The notes under the pieces were generated by a model. The model saw only the letters and a program-made list of their open reading frames with translations. It had not been told where the DNA came from and did no database searches. From the NCBI GenBank assembly GCA_022827625.1, contig JAJEIE010000029.1, forward strand, positions 124,001 to 188,000: 64,000 nucleotides of DNA, given 5' to 3'. How positions within the stretch are numbered: the stretch's first letter is position 1; every line of letters begins with the position of its first letter. The DNA comes from Candidatus Poribacteria bacterium (lineage in GTDB: Bacteria > Poribacteria > WGA-4E > WGA-3G). Positions 34,612 through 43,345 of this stretch are shown here, in pieces. Made by a program: the position numbers and the translations under genes.

Positions 34612-35361
34612 ATGCCCAAAATTACTTTTGTCCTGTCGCTATGCCTACTCCTTATTGTTGCGAACCTCAGCATCGCCAACGTCGCGGAAGACGGACTCGT
34701 CGCTTACTGGCCCTTTGATGAAGGCAAGGGTAAAGAAGTCATAGATGTCACCGGCAACGGGCACGACGGAGAGTTCAACGATGATCCCAAATGGGTCGAT
34801 GGAAAGTTCGAGGCTGGACTCGAATTTGATGGTGTGGATGACCATGTCATTGTCGCAGACGATCCCGCCTTCGCAATCGAGGAAAATATTACCCTCATGG
34901 CGTGGTTCAGTCCAAACGAGGATCTCACCGGTCACCGCTTAATGAGTAAGAACAACTCCATCTTCGTCATCTTCGACTTCGGCAATGCAGCCAGTATAGA
35001 CTTTCTCGTCAAACCGAACAACACTTTCGCTGAATCCACAACGACTGATTGGAAAGTCGGGGAATGGTATCACTTCGCTGGAACGTTCGATGGAAAGACA
35101 ATGAAGGTTTACATAAACGGCGAACTCGAAGGCGATGCGCCCAATAATGTACCAATTGCGCCGTCCAACTTAGAACTCTGGATTGGTGGCGATGATCTCG
35201 GCAACGCCACCGACCATTTTCCGGGTAAGATTGATGAAGTGCGGCTTTACGAGAAAACCCTGAGTGAAGCCGATATTCAAAAAGTCATGGAAACACCGCA
35301 AGATGTAGAAGCACGCGGCAAACTCACCACAACATGGGGAACATTGAAAACAAGACTTTAA
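34612..35361 (+). CDS. Secreted LamG (concanavalin-like) protein with TTTWG tail
   Basis: 249 residues. A signal peptide (FVLSLCLLLIVANLSIA) is followed by a LamG/concanavalin A-like jelly roll starting DGLVAYWPFDEGKGKEVIDV and including WYHFAGTFDGKTMKVYINGE and GKIDEVRLYEKTLSEADIQ. This fold binds glycans. The last 14 residues, KLTTTWGTLKTRL, are shared in form with three other LamG proteins in the window (43403, 49573, 51603). A separate sorting or anchoring tail is likely. TAGGAG precedes the ATG. Confidence 0.85.
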   Translation: MPKITFVLSLCLLLIVANLSIANVAEDGLVAYWPFDEGKGKEVIDVTGNGHDGEFNDDPKWVDGKFEAGLEFDGVDDHVIVADDPAFAIEENITLMAWFSPNEDLTGHRLMSKNNSIFVIFDFGNAASIDFLVKPNNTFAESTTTDWKVGEWYHFAGTFDGKTMKVYINGELEGDAPNNVPIAPSNLELWIGGDDLGNATDHFPGKIDEVRLYEKTLSEADIQKVMETPQDVEARGKLTTTWGTLKTRL

Positions 35362-35418
35362 AAAGAGGTCTGCCGTTCAAACAGTTTAGTAGAAAACCAG
35401 AGCCTCGTGGAGGCACTC

Positions 35419-35997
35419 ATGTCAACGCTTGCAGCACATACCTATTTAACACCCGAGGAATACCTGACTTGGGAACGCAAACAGCCTTTTAAGAACGAAT
35501 ACCACAACGGGCAGATAATCACGATGTCTGGCGCAAGTCGTTCACATAATCGTATTACGGTAGATATAACAATTCAACTGGGCAATCAGTTAATGGATGG
35601 CAAGTGTGAAGTCTTCGCCAGCGAGATGCGCGTGCGAACGAATCCAGCGGTCTCTTATTTCTATCCAGACGTTATCGTTGTCTGTGGTGAACCTCGTTTT
35701 GAGGATGATACGTTTGATACACTCCTTAACCCGATTCTTGTCATAGAAGTGCTGTCGCCGTCAACCGCAGCGTTCGACCGTGGGGAGAAATTTGAACACT
35801 ATAAACAGATCGCATCCTTGCAAGAATACCTCCTCATTTCCCAAGACAGAGTGCGCGTTGAACACTACCGTCGCCAAGGCACACAATGGACCCATAACAC
35901 CTTTCAGGAGCTTGAAGATGTCCTACAGTTTGCTTCAATCGGATGTGAAGTGCCCTTGCGCGCTATCTACAGACGTGTCCGACTCAATGCCTCATAA
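35419..35997 (+). CDS. Uma2-family putative endonuclease
   Basis: 192 residues. The Uma2 (DUF820) PD-(D/E)XK-like core is recognisable: YLTPEEYLTWERKQPFKNEY, VRTNPAVSYFYPDVIVVCGE (catalytic Asp) and NPILVIEVLSPSTAAFDRGEKFEHY (Glu-x-Leu/Val and Lys). Function in vivo is unknown; members are numerous in cyanobacteria and related groups. GGAGG precedes ATG 35419. A second member is at 44224. Confidence 0.8.
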   Translation: MSTLAAHTYLTPEEYLTWERKQPFKNEYHNGQIITMSGASRSHNRITVDITIQLGNQLMDGKCEVFASEMRVRTNPAVSYFYPDVIVVCGEPRFEDDTFDTLLNPILVIEVLSPSTAAFDRGEKFEHYKQIASLQEYLLISQDRVRVEHYRRQGTQWTHNTFQELEDVLQFASIGCEVPLRAIYRRVRLNAS

Positions 35998-36061
35998 AAA
36001 TAGAGGTCGCTGTGCTTAAAAATAGGATTTCAGATACATTATGCAATAGGAAGGAATTTGT

Positions 36062-37684
36062 GTGACAACCCAACAGAAACGCCCCGTCGTTCTCATCATC
36101 CGAGACGGCTGGGGCAACAATCCGCATCCCGAATGGAATCGGGCAAACGCCGTTCATCTCGCAAAGACTCCTGTAGATGACTGGCTTCGACAAAATTATC
36201 CATACGTCCAAATCCATACCTCCGGCGTAGATGTCGGTTTACCGGCGGGTGTTATCGGCAACAGTGAAGTCGGACATCAAAACATCGGTGCAGGACGCAT
36301 CGTGAACCAAGAACTCCTCCGTATCAGCACCATGATCCGATCCGGCGAGTTTGCTCAGAATGAAGTGCTTTTAGACGCAATTGCCCATGCGAAAAAACAT
36401 GGCACACATCTCCATCTCATGGGACTGGCAAGCGATGCCGGTGTCCACAGTTCACTTGAGCACCTCTACGGACTTCTGGAACTCGCTAAAGCAAATGGAC
36501 TCAAATCTAACCAAGTCTTTATTCACAATTTTAGTGACGGGCGCGACTGCCAACCCGACCTTGGTATCCAATTCTGTGAGCAGATTGAAGCGAAGTTGAA
36601 AGAAATCGGCATTGGACAGATAGCCTCCGTTATCGGTCGTTATTATGCAATGGATCGGGACGACCGATGGGAACGCGTTGAAATGGCGTATCGTCTTTTA
36701 ACTCAAGGCAGCGACAACCACGTTAATGCTGCCACAGATGCCTATCGCGATTATTACGAAAACCCGGACGATACAAACCGCAAAGGAGATGAGTTTGTGC
36801 GTCCATCTGTTGTCGTCGGAAGTGATGGCGAACCGCTCCCGCGCATCACTGATGGAGATGCCGTTGTCTTCTATAACTTCCGAGGCGATCGTCCCCGTGA
36901 ACTCACCAAAGCCTTTTGTCTTGACGAATTCCCGTTTCAGGCAGAAGGGAAAGACGGGGTCGTGCGAGAAATGGGATTTAAACGGAATTGCAAACTTGAC
37001 GTTAAGTTTGTTACAATGACCGAGTATGAGCAGGGAATGCCCGTTGAAGCGGCTATCAAAAAACCGCCCAAAATGCAGAATGCCCTCGGTGCTTATGTCA
37101 GCCAGGCAGGTTTAACACAATTCCGTTGCGCAGAGACCGAGAAATTTCCACACGTAACCTTCTTTTTTAACGATTATCGCGATGAACCCTACGAAGGCGA
37201 AGATAGACAAATCATCGCCTCTCCACGTGATGTGACAACCTACGATCAGAAACCGGAGATGTCCGCTCCGGGTGTGACGGCGGAGATGGTGCGTCGAATC
37301 AACTCCGACAAATATGACTTGATTGTGCTTAACTACGCCAACGGCGACATGGTCGGACATACCGGTTCGCTTTCAGCGGCTATTAAAGCAGTTGAGGCAG
37401 TCGATACAGGTGTCGGAAAAATCGTTGAGGCCGTGCTTAGAAAGGACGGGGCACTCATTGTCACCGCTGACCACGGGAATTGTGAGCAGATGATCGACCC
37501 CGAAACGGGGGGTAACCACACTGCACATACGACTTACGACGTGGATCTCATCGTTGTTGATAATGAACACAGAGGTCAACAACTCCGCACGGGTGGACGA
37601 CTGGCTGATATCGCACCGACAGCACTCTATTTGCTCGGTTTAGCACAACCCGCTGAGATGACTGGCGAATCATTAGTTTCTTAA
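36062..37684 (+). CDS. gpmI: 2,3-bisphosphoglycerate-independent phosphoglycerate mutase
   Basis: 540 residues starting at GTG 36062 (AGGAAGGAATTT upstream). The metalloenzyme motifs of GpmI are clear: VLIIRDGWG near the start, NSEVGHQNIGAGRIVNQ with the phosphorylated Ser, ADHGNCEQM, and GGNHTAHT at the C-terminal metal site. It interconverts 3- and 2-phosphoglycerate using two Mn ions. Length is slightly above the typical 510-515. It is followed by a small membrane protein and prs. Confidence 0.95.
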   Translation: MTTQQKRPVVLIIRDGWGNNPHPEWNRANAVHLAKTPVDDWLRQNYPYVQIHTSGVDVGLPAGVIGNSEVGHQNIGAGRIVNQELLRISTMIRSGEFAQNEVLLDAIAHAKKHGTHLHLMGLASDAGVHSSLEHLYGLLELAKANGLKSNQVFIHNFSDGRDCQPDLGIQFCEQIEAKLKEIGIGQIASVIGRYYAMDRDDRWERVEMAYRLLTQGSDNHVNAATDAYRDYYENPDDTNRKGDEFVRPSVVVGSDGEPLPRITDGDAVVFYNFRGDRPRELTKAFCLDEFPFQAEGKDGVVREMGFKRNCKLDVKFVTMTEYEQGMPVEAAIKKPPKMQNALGAYVSQAGLTQFRCAETEKFPHVTFFFNDYRDEPYEGEDRQIIASPRDVTTYDQKPEMSAPGVTAEMVRRINSDKYDLIVLNYANGDMVGHTGSLSAAIKAVEAVDTGVGKIVEAVLRKDGALIVTADHGNCEQMIDPETGGNHTAHTTYDVDLIVVDNEHRGQQLRTGGRLADIAPTALYLLGLAQPAEMTGESLVS

Positions 37685-37731
37685 TAGGATTTGCAGACGG
37701 TTATAACATGAAAAGTAAGGCCCTTTAAAAG

Positions 37732-38040
37732 ATGGATGACTATCAACAGCACCCGGAGGCAACAGAGGCACATTTGACAGCCGAAGAAGACGCGGAATCC
37801 GACGCAAAAAAGACGCGATGGGTTTTCATCGGTATCTTTGGCAATATCCTCGGCATTCTTATCGCTTCCGTCTATGAACCGACACCACCTGCCTCACGGC
37901 TCCTTGGTAGATCACCGGAATATGCAGCTTTGTATACAGACAGTTACAAGACCAAAAGCCGAAGCATCCAAGTGCGTCATTCGGTAATTGGGATCGCACT
38001 TTTTTTTGCATTAGCTTTCGTATCGTCGGTCCTTGTTTAG
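37732..38040 (+). CDS. Small two-span membrane protein
   Basis: 102 residues with an acidic N-terminal tail (HPEATEAHLTAEEDAESD) and two membrane spans: RWVFIGIFGNILGILIASVY and VIGIALFFALAFVSSVL. I do not recognise a family. A loop of about 35 residues lies between the spans. It lies between gpmI and prs, with gaps of 47 and 103 bases. The start is plausible but the ribosome-binding site is weak. Confidence 0.55.
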   Translation: MDDYQQHPEATEAHLTAEEDAESDAKKTRWVFIGIFGNILGILIASVYEPTPPASRLLGRSPEYAALYTDSYKTKSRSIQVRHSVIGIALFFALAFVSSVLV

Positions 38041-38143
38041 CGAAAAGCATATAGCTCGACAAAATGTACAAGATTTATAGTTTCCCGTTTCAGCAAAGTA
38101 GTTTGTGATGAATAAGATTAACTTCGTATAAGGAGGTTTTGGC

Positions 38144-39139
38144 ATGTCCACCCCGATTGATCAACAGGTTAGCAAGGATTTCAGGTTATTCGCCGGAAGC
38201 GCGAACCCGGCATTGGCAAAGGAAATTGCTGCGATCTTAGGCGTTGAACTCGGTAAGATTTCAATCAGTCCCTTCCCCAATCTTGAGACGCGCGTTCAGA
38301 TTGAGGAAAGTATCCGAGGGACCGATATCTATATAGTCCAGCCAACGAGTCAACCCGCCAACGAAACCCTGATGGAACTGCTCATTACGATTGACGCGAT
38401 GAAACGCGCGTCGGCGCGGCAGATTACCGCTATTATTCCGTATTTTGGGTACTCCCGTCAAGATCACAAGACAACGGGGCGTGAACCGATTAGCGCGAAA
38501 CTCGTCGCCAATCTCTTGACCACGGCTGGCGCAAGTCGCGTGATGGCTATTGATCTACATGTGCCGCAAATACAAGGCTTCTTTGATATCCCGATGGATC
38601 ACCTCACCGCTGTGACGACTTTGGCAAATTATTTCCGCGAGAAACAGGTCGAAAACGGCGTAATTGTTGCCCCGGATGCAGGGCGCGCCAAGTTAGCAGA
38701 GAAATACGCCGATATTCTCCACCTCCCGTTAGCTGTCATGCACAAGCGACGCACAGGTGTTGATGGGCAGAGCGTTAAATTCGTCGAACTTGTTGGGGAT
38801 GTCAAAGGTAAAACCCCAATTATCACTGACGATGAAATACAGACCGGTGGAACAATTCGACAACAAGCTATGGCGTTAGCGGAGGCTGGTGCGGAACCGG
38901 CTTATGTGAGCATCGCACACCCTATATTAGTGGGTCCGGCGTTGGAACGTCTCAATCACCCGTCAATTCGTGAGGTAGTGACTACCAATACGATTCCTGT
39001 TCCGGCTGAAAAGCAGTTAGACGGAAAGGTTAAAGTGCTTTCCATCGCGCCACTCCTCTCCCAAGCCATATTGAGGGTCCATCAGCACCGATCCGTGAGC
39101 CAAGTTTTCCGGGAGCAGCATCTCAATTTCCCGGTGTAA
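38144..39139 (+). CDS. prs: Ribose-phosphate pyrophosphokinase
   Basis: 331 residues. The PRPP synthetase motifs are in order: FAGSANPALAKEIAAIL, the RQDHK-REPISAK loop, DLHVPQIQGFFDIPMDHL, VAPDAGRAKLAEKYAD and the PRPP-binding IITDDEIQTGGTI. It transfers pyrophosphate from ATP to ribose 5-phosphate, feeding nucleotide and His/Trp synthesis. The binding loop reads DDEIQTGGT instead of the usual DDMIDTGGT, a conservative change. TAAGGAGG is well placed before the ATG. Confidence 0.93.
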   Translation: MSTPIDQQVSKDFRLFAGSANPALAKEIAAILGVELGKISISPFPNLETRVQIEESIRGTDIYIVQPTSQPANETLMELLITIDAMKRASARQITAIIPYFGYSRQDHKTTGREPISAKLVANLLTTAGASRVMAIDLHVPQIQGFFDIPMDHLTAVTTLANYFREKQVENGVIVAPDAGRAKLAEKYADILHLPLAVMHKRRTGVDGQSVKFVELVGDVKGKTPIITDDEIQTGGTIRQQAMALAEAGAEPAYVSIAHPILVGPALERLNHPSIREVVTTNTIPVPAEKQLDGKVKVLSIAPLLSQAILRVHQHRSVSQVFREQHLNFPV

Positions 39140-39173
39140 CTTAGGGGAAAGTTGCTTATAGAAATAAAAACAG

Positions 39174-40265
39174 ATGATTCCGATACTCTACCTCAGCCAT
39201 TGCGGTTCAAGCATCGGCGGGGGTGAAAAGCAACTGGCATATCTCGTCACAAACATTGACCGATCCTACTATCATCCACTGGTCGTTTGTCCTGATGATG
39301 GTGTTTTCGCAGAACACTTGAGGGCTGCTGATATTCCAACAGTCATTCTCGATCTGCCGCCGTGGCGAAAAGCGAAATCGCTGATGGCGCGGTATAGTGC
39401 GGCGAAAAAATTAGCCGCACTCGCTAAGGCACACAACGCGCAACTCATTCACACTTCCGATTCGTGGTTTAACCCGTACCTGTGGTGCCTTAGAAAGCAG
39501 TTGAAAATCCCTGTCATTTCACACGTCCGGACGTTGCTCAGCCCCTCCCAAGTGCGAAAATACAAGTTCGACCAGATGGACAGAATCATCTCTATTTCAC
39601 AGGAAAGCACAATCCCATTGGTTCAAGCAGGGGTCGACCCTCAAAAGATCGATGTCATACTGAATTGTGTTGATTTATCGGTTTTTCAACCCGCTTCTGT
39701 AAAAGCAGATTCGGAGGAATATGTCGTCGGTATTGTAGGCAGAATTGAACCCTTCAAACGCCAGAAAATGTTCGTTGAAATAGCAGCGAAGGCCGGTGCG
39801 CAAACCGACAAAGTCCGGTTTCATATCGTCGGCGCAGCACTCGACCTACCAGCACACCGCGCCTATAATCAGGAAGTCCACCAATTGGTAGCCAAATATC
39901 AGTTGCACGGGACTGTTCATTTCATAGGGCACCGCACCGATATGCCCAAGGCAATGCAAGAACTCGATCTACTCGTAACACTTTCAGCGGGGAGCGTTAT
40001 TGCAGAGGCAATGGCAACTGGCAAACCCGTCATTGGCACTCCAATTGGCAGTACCGCTGAAATGATTGTTCACGGTGTAACGGGATACGTTATACCGTCG
40101 GAATCTACAGAGGACCTTGCAAACAAAATTATCGAACTCGCCACAGATCGGATGCAAAGCGCGTCTATGGGACAGCAGGCAAGAAAATATGCTGAGGAGA
40201 CTTTCAGCGTTGAGACACACGTCCAAAAGGCACAAAATATTTATAAGAAACTGCTAAAGGGTTGA
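39174..40265 (+). CDS. Family 4-type glycosyltransferase
   Basis: 363 residues with the GT-B layout. The N-terminal loop GGGEKQLAYLV is typical of GT4. The C-terminal domain starts YVVGIVGRIEPFKRQKMFVE and has the donor-site region LVTLSAGSVIAEAMATGKPVIGTPIGSTAEMI with the EX7E-like Glu residue. It transfers a sugar from a nucleotide donor, for example in polysaccharide or glycolipid synthesis; acceptor unknown. No other cell-envelope genes are adjacent. Confidence 0.88.
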   Translation: MIPILYLSHCGSSIGGGEKQLAYLVTNIDRSYYHPLVVCPDDGVFAEHLRAADIPTVILDLPPWRKAKSLMARYSAAKKLAALAKAHNAQLIHTSDSWFNPYLWCLRKQLKIPVISHVRTLLSPSQVRKYKFDQMDRIISISQESTIPLVQAGVDPQKIDVILNCVDLSVFQPASVKADSEEYVVGIVGRIEPFKRQKMFVEIAAKAGAQTDKVRFHIVGAALDLPAHRAYNQEVHQLVAKYQLHGTVHFIGHRTDMPKAMQELDLLVTLSAGSVIAEAMATGKPVIGTPIGSTAEMIVHGVTGYVIPSESTEDLANKIIELATDRMQSASMGQQARKYAEETFSVETHVQKAQNIYKKLLKG

Positions 40266-40291
40266 AATTTTTAATGGATTTGACGTATAAT
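40262..40291 (+). promoter_or_regulatory. Promoter before the PhyH gene at 40329
   Basis: TTGAAA (40262-40267) overlaps the stop of the preceding gene, and TATAAT is at 40286-40291 after an 18-base spacer. The ATG follows 38 bases downstream. Confidence 0.65.
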
Positions 40292-40328
40292 AGCAGTATC
40301 ATCTCGCTAAGAGGAGTGTAATGAAACA

Positions 40329-41183
40329 ATGCTCACCCAAGAACAACGTGATTTTTATGACGAAAACGGCTATCTCGGTGTCGAGGCGGTGCTAACTACA
40401 GAAGAGGTTGCCGATCTTCAGCGAGTGACGGGCGAATTCGTCGAAAAATCGAGAGAAGTCACTGAACATACCGACATTTTTGATCTGGAGCCAGGACATA
40501 CCCCTGCCAACCCACGTGTCCGCCGCATCAAAAATCCGGGAATGCACCACATCGTTTATGATCACACCTTACGGCATCCGAGGATCCTGGATATTGTAGA
40601 ACAGCTCATCGGACCCGGGGTTCGGTATAACGGACATAAGTTGAATATGAAGTATCCGGAGTTCGGAAGTCCAGTTGAATGGCATCAGGACTGGGCATTC
40701 TATCCGCACACCAACGATGACCTGCTCGCAGTCGGTGTCGTTATTGACGATATGACCGTGGAGAACGGGGCATTGATGATACTCCCCGGTTCCCACAAGG
40801 GACCGACCTTGGATCATCATCAAGACGGGGCGTTCATTGGTGCAGTGACGGATCCAGATTTCACACCAGAAGGTGCTGTGCCTGTCGAGTTGAAGGCGGG
40901 GGGAATCACAATCCATCACGTTCGAGCGTTGCACGGCTCTGCTCCAAACACCTCAGATAAACCGCGCCGTTTAATGCTTGCGCAGTACTGTGCTGTAGAC
41001 GCGTGGCCCCTGAAGGGGATTCCAGATTGGCAGACGTTTAACGACCTTATCATCCGTGGCAAACCGACGAATGAACCTCGCATGGTCGCTGCGCCGGTAC
41101 GTATGCCGGAGCCTTACGCCGAACTTAAAGGCTCAATCTACGAGGTGCAATCCCTGCTTGATAACCCGCTCTACGCGAAATAG
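40329..41183 (+). CDS. Phytanoyl-CoA dioxygenase (PhyH) family protein
   Basis: 284 residues. Iron ligands are His119 and Asp121 in EWHQDWAFYPH and the distal His202 in ALHGSAPNTSDKPRR, with the downstream Arg for 2-oxoglutarate. It is a paralogue of the proteins at 23888 and 44850 but only distantly similar. It is probably a 2-oxoglutarate-dependent hydroxylase of an unknown metabolite. GAGGAG lies 12 bases before the ATG. It is convergent with the HMA lipoprotein genes, and its transcript ends near the hairpin at 41230-41255. Confidence 0.88.
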   Translation: MLTQEQRDFYDENGYLGVEAVLTTEEVADLQRVTGEFVEKSREVTEHTDIFDLEPGHTPANPRVRRIKNPGMHHIVYDHTLRHPRILDIVEQLIGPGVRYNGHKLNMKYPEFGSPVEWHQDWAFYPHTNDDLLAVGVVIDDMTVENGALMILPGSHKGPTLDHHQDGAFIGAVTDPDFTPEGAVPVELKAGGITIHHVRALHGSAPNTSDKPRRLMLAQYCAVDAWPLKGIPDWQTFNDLIIRGKPTNEPRMVAAPVRMPEPYAELKGSIYEVQSLLDNPLYAK

Positions 41184-41220
41184 CAGTCGGTTAAACACCG
41201 AAGCGCCTCACCTTTTATAG

Positions 41221-41255
41221 AAAATAAAAAATGCGAGGTATGATACCCTCGCATT
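41221..41255 (-). terminator. Rho-independent terminator of the distal HMA gene
   Basis: On the minus strand AATGCGAGG and CCTCGCATT (41230-41255) form a 9-bp stem followed by TTTTTATTTT. It lies about 75 bases after the TAA at 41331. Confidence 0.7.
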
Positions 41256-41297
41256 ACAGTATAAATTTGCTTCCGTTGGCTTCCACTGACAAGGTAG

Positions 41298-41318
41298 AGG
41301 GCGAGTCAATCTCGCCCT
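41298..41318. other. Perfect hairpin between HMA gene stop and terminator
   Basis: AGGGCGAG (41298-41305) and CTCGCCCT (41311-41318) form an 8-bp stem with a 5-base loop. It has no T-run and may stabilise the 3' end of the transcript. Confidence 0.4.
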
Positions 41319-41330
41319 GTCAATTCAGGT

Positions 41331-41690
41331 TTAGTTAGCGACTTGCGCAGTGAAACCTACATCTGTAACCGCTTTCACGAGCGCGTCTTTTTCAACCTTG
41401 CCCTTCTCAATCTTCACAACAGCCTTATTCTCATCCATAGAAACACTGACAACCTCAGAGACACCGGTAACCTTTGTGAGTGCATCCTGCACCTTACTGG
41501 TACACGCGCCTCATGTCATGCCGGTTACAGCCAGCGTTACTTCTTCAACGGCGACTTCTGCCGTCTGACTCGGTGTTTCTGCCGTCTGGCTTGGTGTTTC
41601 TGTTGTCTTCTTTTGTGTGTCCGCACACGCAACCACGAGCAGCAGCACTGCAAGGCAGACAAATACGATTCTCGCGTTTAAGTGAAGCAT
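41331..41690 (-). CDS. Probable selenoprotein: HMA-domain lipoprotein, copy A
   Basis: 119 residues if the in-frame TGA at 41511-41513 is read as selenocysteine (residue 60). The signal peptide ends in the lipobox LLVVAC. A Thr/Pro/Glu linker (with a repeated TPSQTAE) leads into a heavy-metal-associated (HMA) domain, LAVTGMT-Sec-GACTSKVQDAL, then VTGVSEVVSVSMDENKAVVK to VGFTAQVAN and TAA. In the family the site is GMTCxxC, which binds soft metals; here the first Cys is replaced by Sec and Cys63 is kept. The frame is maintained with full domain homology after the TGA. A hairpin at 41479-41493 is the candidate SECIS. GAGAGG precedes the ATG. Confidence 0.85.
41479..41493 (-). promoter_or_regulatory. 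Candidate bacterial SECIS hairpin of HMA copy A
   Basis: On the mRNA, GGTGCA and TGCACT flank a GGA triloop. The stem runs from +18 to +32 after the UGA, with the first loop G at +24. This lies within the 16-37 base window known for bacterial SECIS elements, which carry a conserved G at the start of a small apical loop. Confidence 0.6.
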
Positions 41691-41761
41691 AGGTTTGGAC
41701 CTCTCATTTGTAGTGGCGATCTTCAAATCGCGGATTCTTATGTTGCGACATGTAACCCGTT

Positions 41762-41795
41762 GATACAAAAAGAAAGGGTGGGTAAAACCCACCCT
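41762..41795 (-). terminator. Rho-independent terminator of the proximal HMA gene
   Basis: On the minus strand AGGGTGGGT-TTT-ACCCACCCT (41775-41795) forms a 9-bp stem and is followed by TTCTTTTT. It lies 12 bases after the TAA at 41808, so the two HMA genes are separated by a strong terminator. Confidence 0.8.
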
Positions 41796-41807
41796 CCGAA
41801 TTGAACT

Positions 41808-42200
41808 TTATTGGGCGGCTTCGGCACTGAAACCAGCACCTTTAACCGCAGTGGTAAGAGCGTCAGTTGTAACTTTGCCCTTCTCGACCTTCACAACAGC
41901 CGTATTCGTGTCTGAAGAGACGCTCACCACTTCAGAAACGCCTGTAACCTTGCTAAGTGCAGCCTGCACTTTACCGGTACACGCGCCTCATGTCATGCCT
42001 GTGACATTCAGTGTGATCTCTTCAACGGCGGCTTGCTCCATGTCTCCCGCCATGGCCTCTGCTTCAGCTTCCATTACGGCTTTGCCCGTGGAAGTAGTCG
42101 CAGCAGTTTCGGTCATTTCTGCTTTCTTCCCGATCATGCCACACCCGACCATGAATGCAAAGGCGACCAGACAAATCAGCGATAATTTCGCTATACGCAT
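41808..42200 (-). CDS. Probable selenoprotein: HMA-domain lipoprotein, copy B
   Basis: 130 residues with the TGA at 41988-41990 read as selenocysteine (residue 71). The lipobox is FMVGC, followed by an Ala/Glu/Met-rich linker and the HMA domain LNVTGMT-Sec-GACTGKVQAAL, VTGVSEVVSVSSDTNTAVVK and GAGFSAEAAQ before TAA. It is a paralogue of copy A: the domains match nearly throughout, while the linkers differ. Cys74 is retained as the second metal or redox ligand. AAGGAGG precedes the ATG. A TTGCCA/TAAAAT promoter lies upstream. A role in periplasmic metal binding or redox at the membrane is inference. Confidence 0.85.
41955..41971 (-). promoter_or_regulatory. Candidate bacterial SECIS hairpin of HMA copy B
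   Basis: AAGTGCA and TGCACTT form a perfect 7-bp stem with a GGC triloop, at +17 to +33 after the UGA and first loop G at +24. Position and loop match the hairpin of copy A. Confidence 0.65.
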
Positions 42201-42235
42201 GGGTTAACCTCCTTGAATAATTATATGTCTATACT

Positions 42236-42264
42236 ATTTTAACAGATATTGGTTTTCTTGGCAA
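42236..42264 (-). promoter_or_regulatory. Promoter of HMA copy B
   Basis: On the minus strand TTGCCA (42259-42264) and TAAAAT (42236-42241) are 17 bases apart. The ATG follows about 35 bases downstream. Confidence 0.55.
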
Positions 42265-42372
42265 CACATTTTTTGCAAACCCAGAAATTGCCTACCAGAT
42301 ACACAAAAACGCAACAACGATAGCCTGTCTGTTCCGAGTGTCGTCCCATCGTTCCTACCGAGAATCTCTTTC

Positions 42373-43137
42373 TCAACCATCTGTACCATCATGGGCGTAC
42401 CTCCGATGGACATCAAGAAAGGTAAAAATTTTCTGAATCCGTTGCAGCTGCTTGTGAAACGCAGCAGCCCGCTCAAATCGCAGTGCCTCCGATGCTCTAT
42501 CCCGCTTGGCAACCAGACTTTCTTGCACTTTTTCATACTCGCCATCCAGCAGATTGACGACATCCGTTATCGTCCCCTTATAGCGTTTGCTCGTAATGAG
42601 TGCTGCGCACGGTGCATTACAACGCTTCAAATCGTATTCAAAACAGGCACGGAACCCTGGTGTCGGGACAATTTCTCCTTCACATGTGCGTACGGGAAAA
42701 ATCCGCTGTAGGACATCGATCGCTTCATCTGTCCATCGCCGACTCGACAAAGGACCGAAATACCGCGCGCCATCGGGTTGCGTTTCAGACACGCGCTCAA
42801 GGCGCGGAAACGCCTCTCCAATATCTATCCGAATATACCAAGATTGCCGCCCATATTTCATAGCCGTATTATAACTCGGCTGATGCTCTTGGATTAATCG
42901 CGACTCTAAGAAGAGTGCTTCCTGCTCTGAGCGACATACCTGATACCGCACATCTGTCGTCCATCGGATAAGCCGTTTGATTTTGCTTGGACGTTTTTTG
43001 ACCTTATGGAGATAAGAACGCACCCGTTTCCGTAGACATTTTGCCTTACCGATATAGAGGATCGTCCCTGTAACCCCGCGAAAAAAGTAAACCCCTGGAT
43101 CCGATGGAACATCGGCTACCATTTCTTGCGTCAGCAT
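42373..43137 (-). CDS. Cho-like GIY-YIG nuclease (UvrC N-terminal homologue)
   Basis: 254 residues. The N-terminal GIY-YIG nuclease domain (PGVYFFRGVTGTILYIGKAKCLRKRVRSYL, with the later Glu in EALFLESRLIQEHQPSYN) is followed by the Cys-containing CFEYDLKRCNAPC segment and a UVR-like helical motif (YEKVQESLVAKRDRASEALRFERAAAFHKQLQRIQ). The RNase H-like endonuclease half of UvrC is absent. This is the Cho architecture: 3' incision in nucleotide-excision repair or an alternative to UvrC. It starts at the ATG and ends cleanly, so it is not an obvious fragment. Confidence 0.8.
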   Translation of the reverse strand: MLTQEMVADVPSDPGVYFFRGVTGTILYIGKAKCLRKRVRSYLHKVKKRPSKIKRLIRWTTDVRYQVCRSEQEALFLESRLIQEHQPSYNTAMKYGRQSWYIRIDIGEAFPRLERVSETQPDGARYFGPLSSRRWTDEAIDVLQRIFPVRTCEGEIVPTPGFRACFEYDLKRCNAPCAALITSKRYKGTITDVVNLLDGEYEKVQESLVAKRDRASEALRFERAAAFHKQLQRIQKIFTFLDVHRRYAHDGTDG

Positions 43138-43345
43138 TGCTCAATTCATATACGATAGATTTTGGAATTATGTGGACATTGTGAACAGCGAGGTGGAAAT
43201 CTCGCCTACCGATCGGAAAACCTTAGCGAAGTTAGAAACCACGCCTACCAATTATAGGTGAAAGATAGCGAGTCTATGAATGCCTGTCTTTATAAATTTA
43301 CCACATTTTTTTCTTTCATTCAACGAAAAAGAGATTTCCCCGTCC

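Noticed and set aside
42234-42375. TGA at the end of the UvrC/Cho-like gene read as another selenocysteine
   Set aside because: The frame after this TGA hits a stop within five codons and shows no family homology, unlike the three accepted cases.
42373-43137. Truncated uvrC pseudogene
   Set aside because: The length and domain order match stand-alone Cho-type nucleases, and the gene has a clean start and stop.
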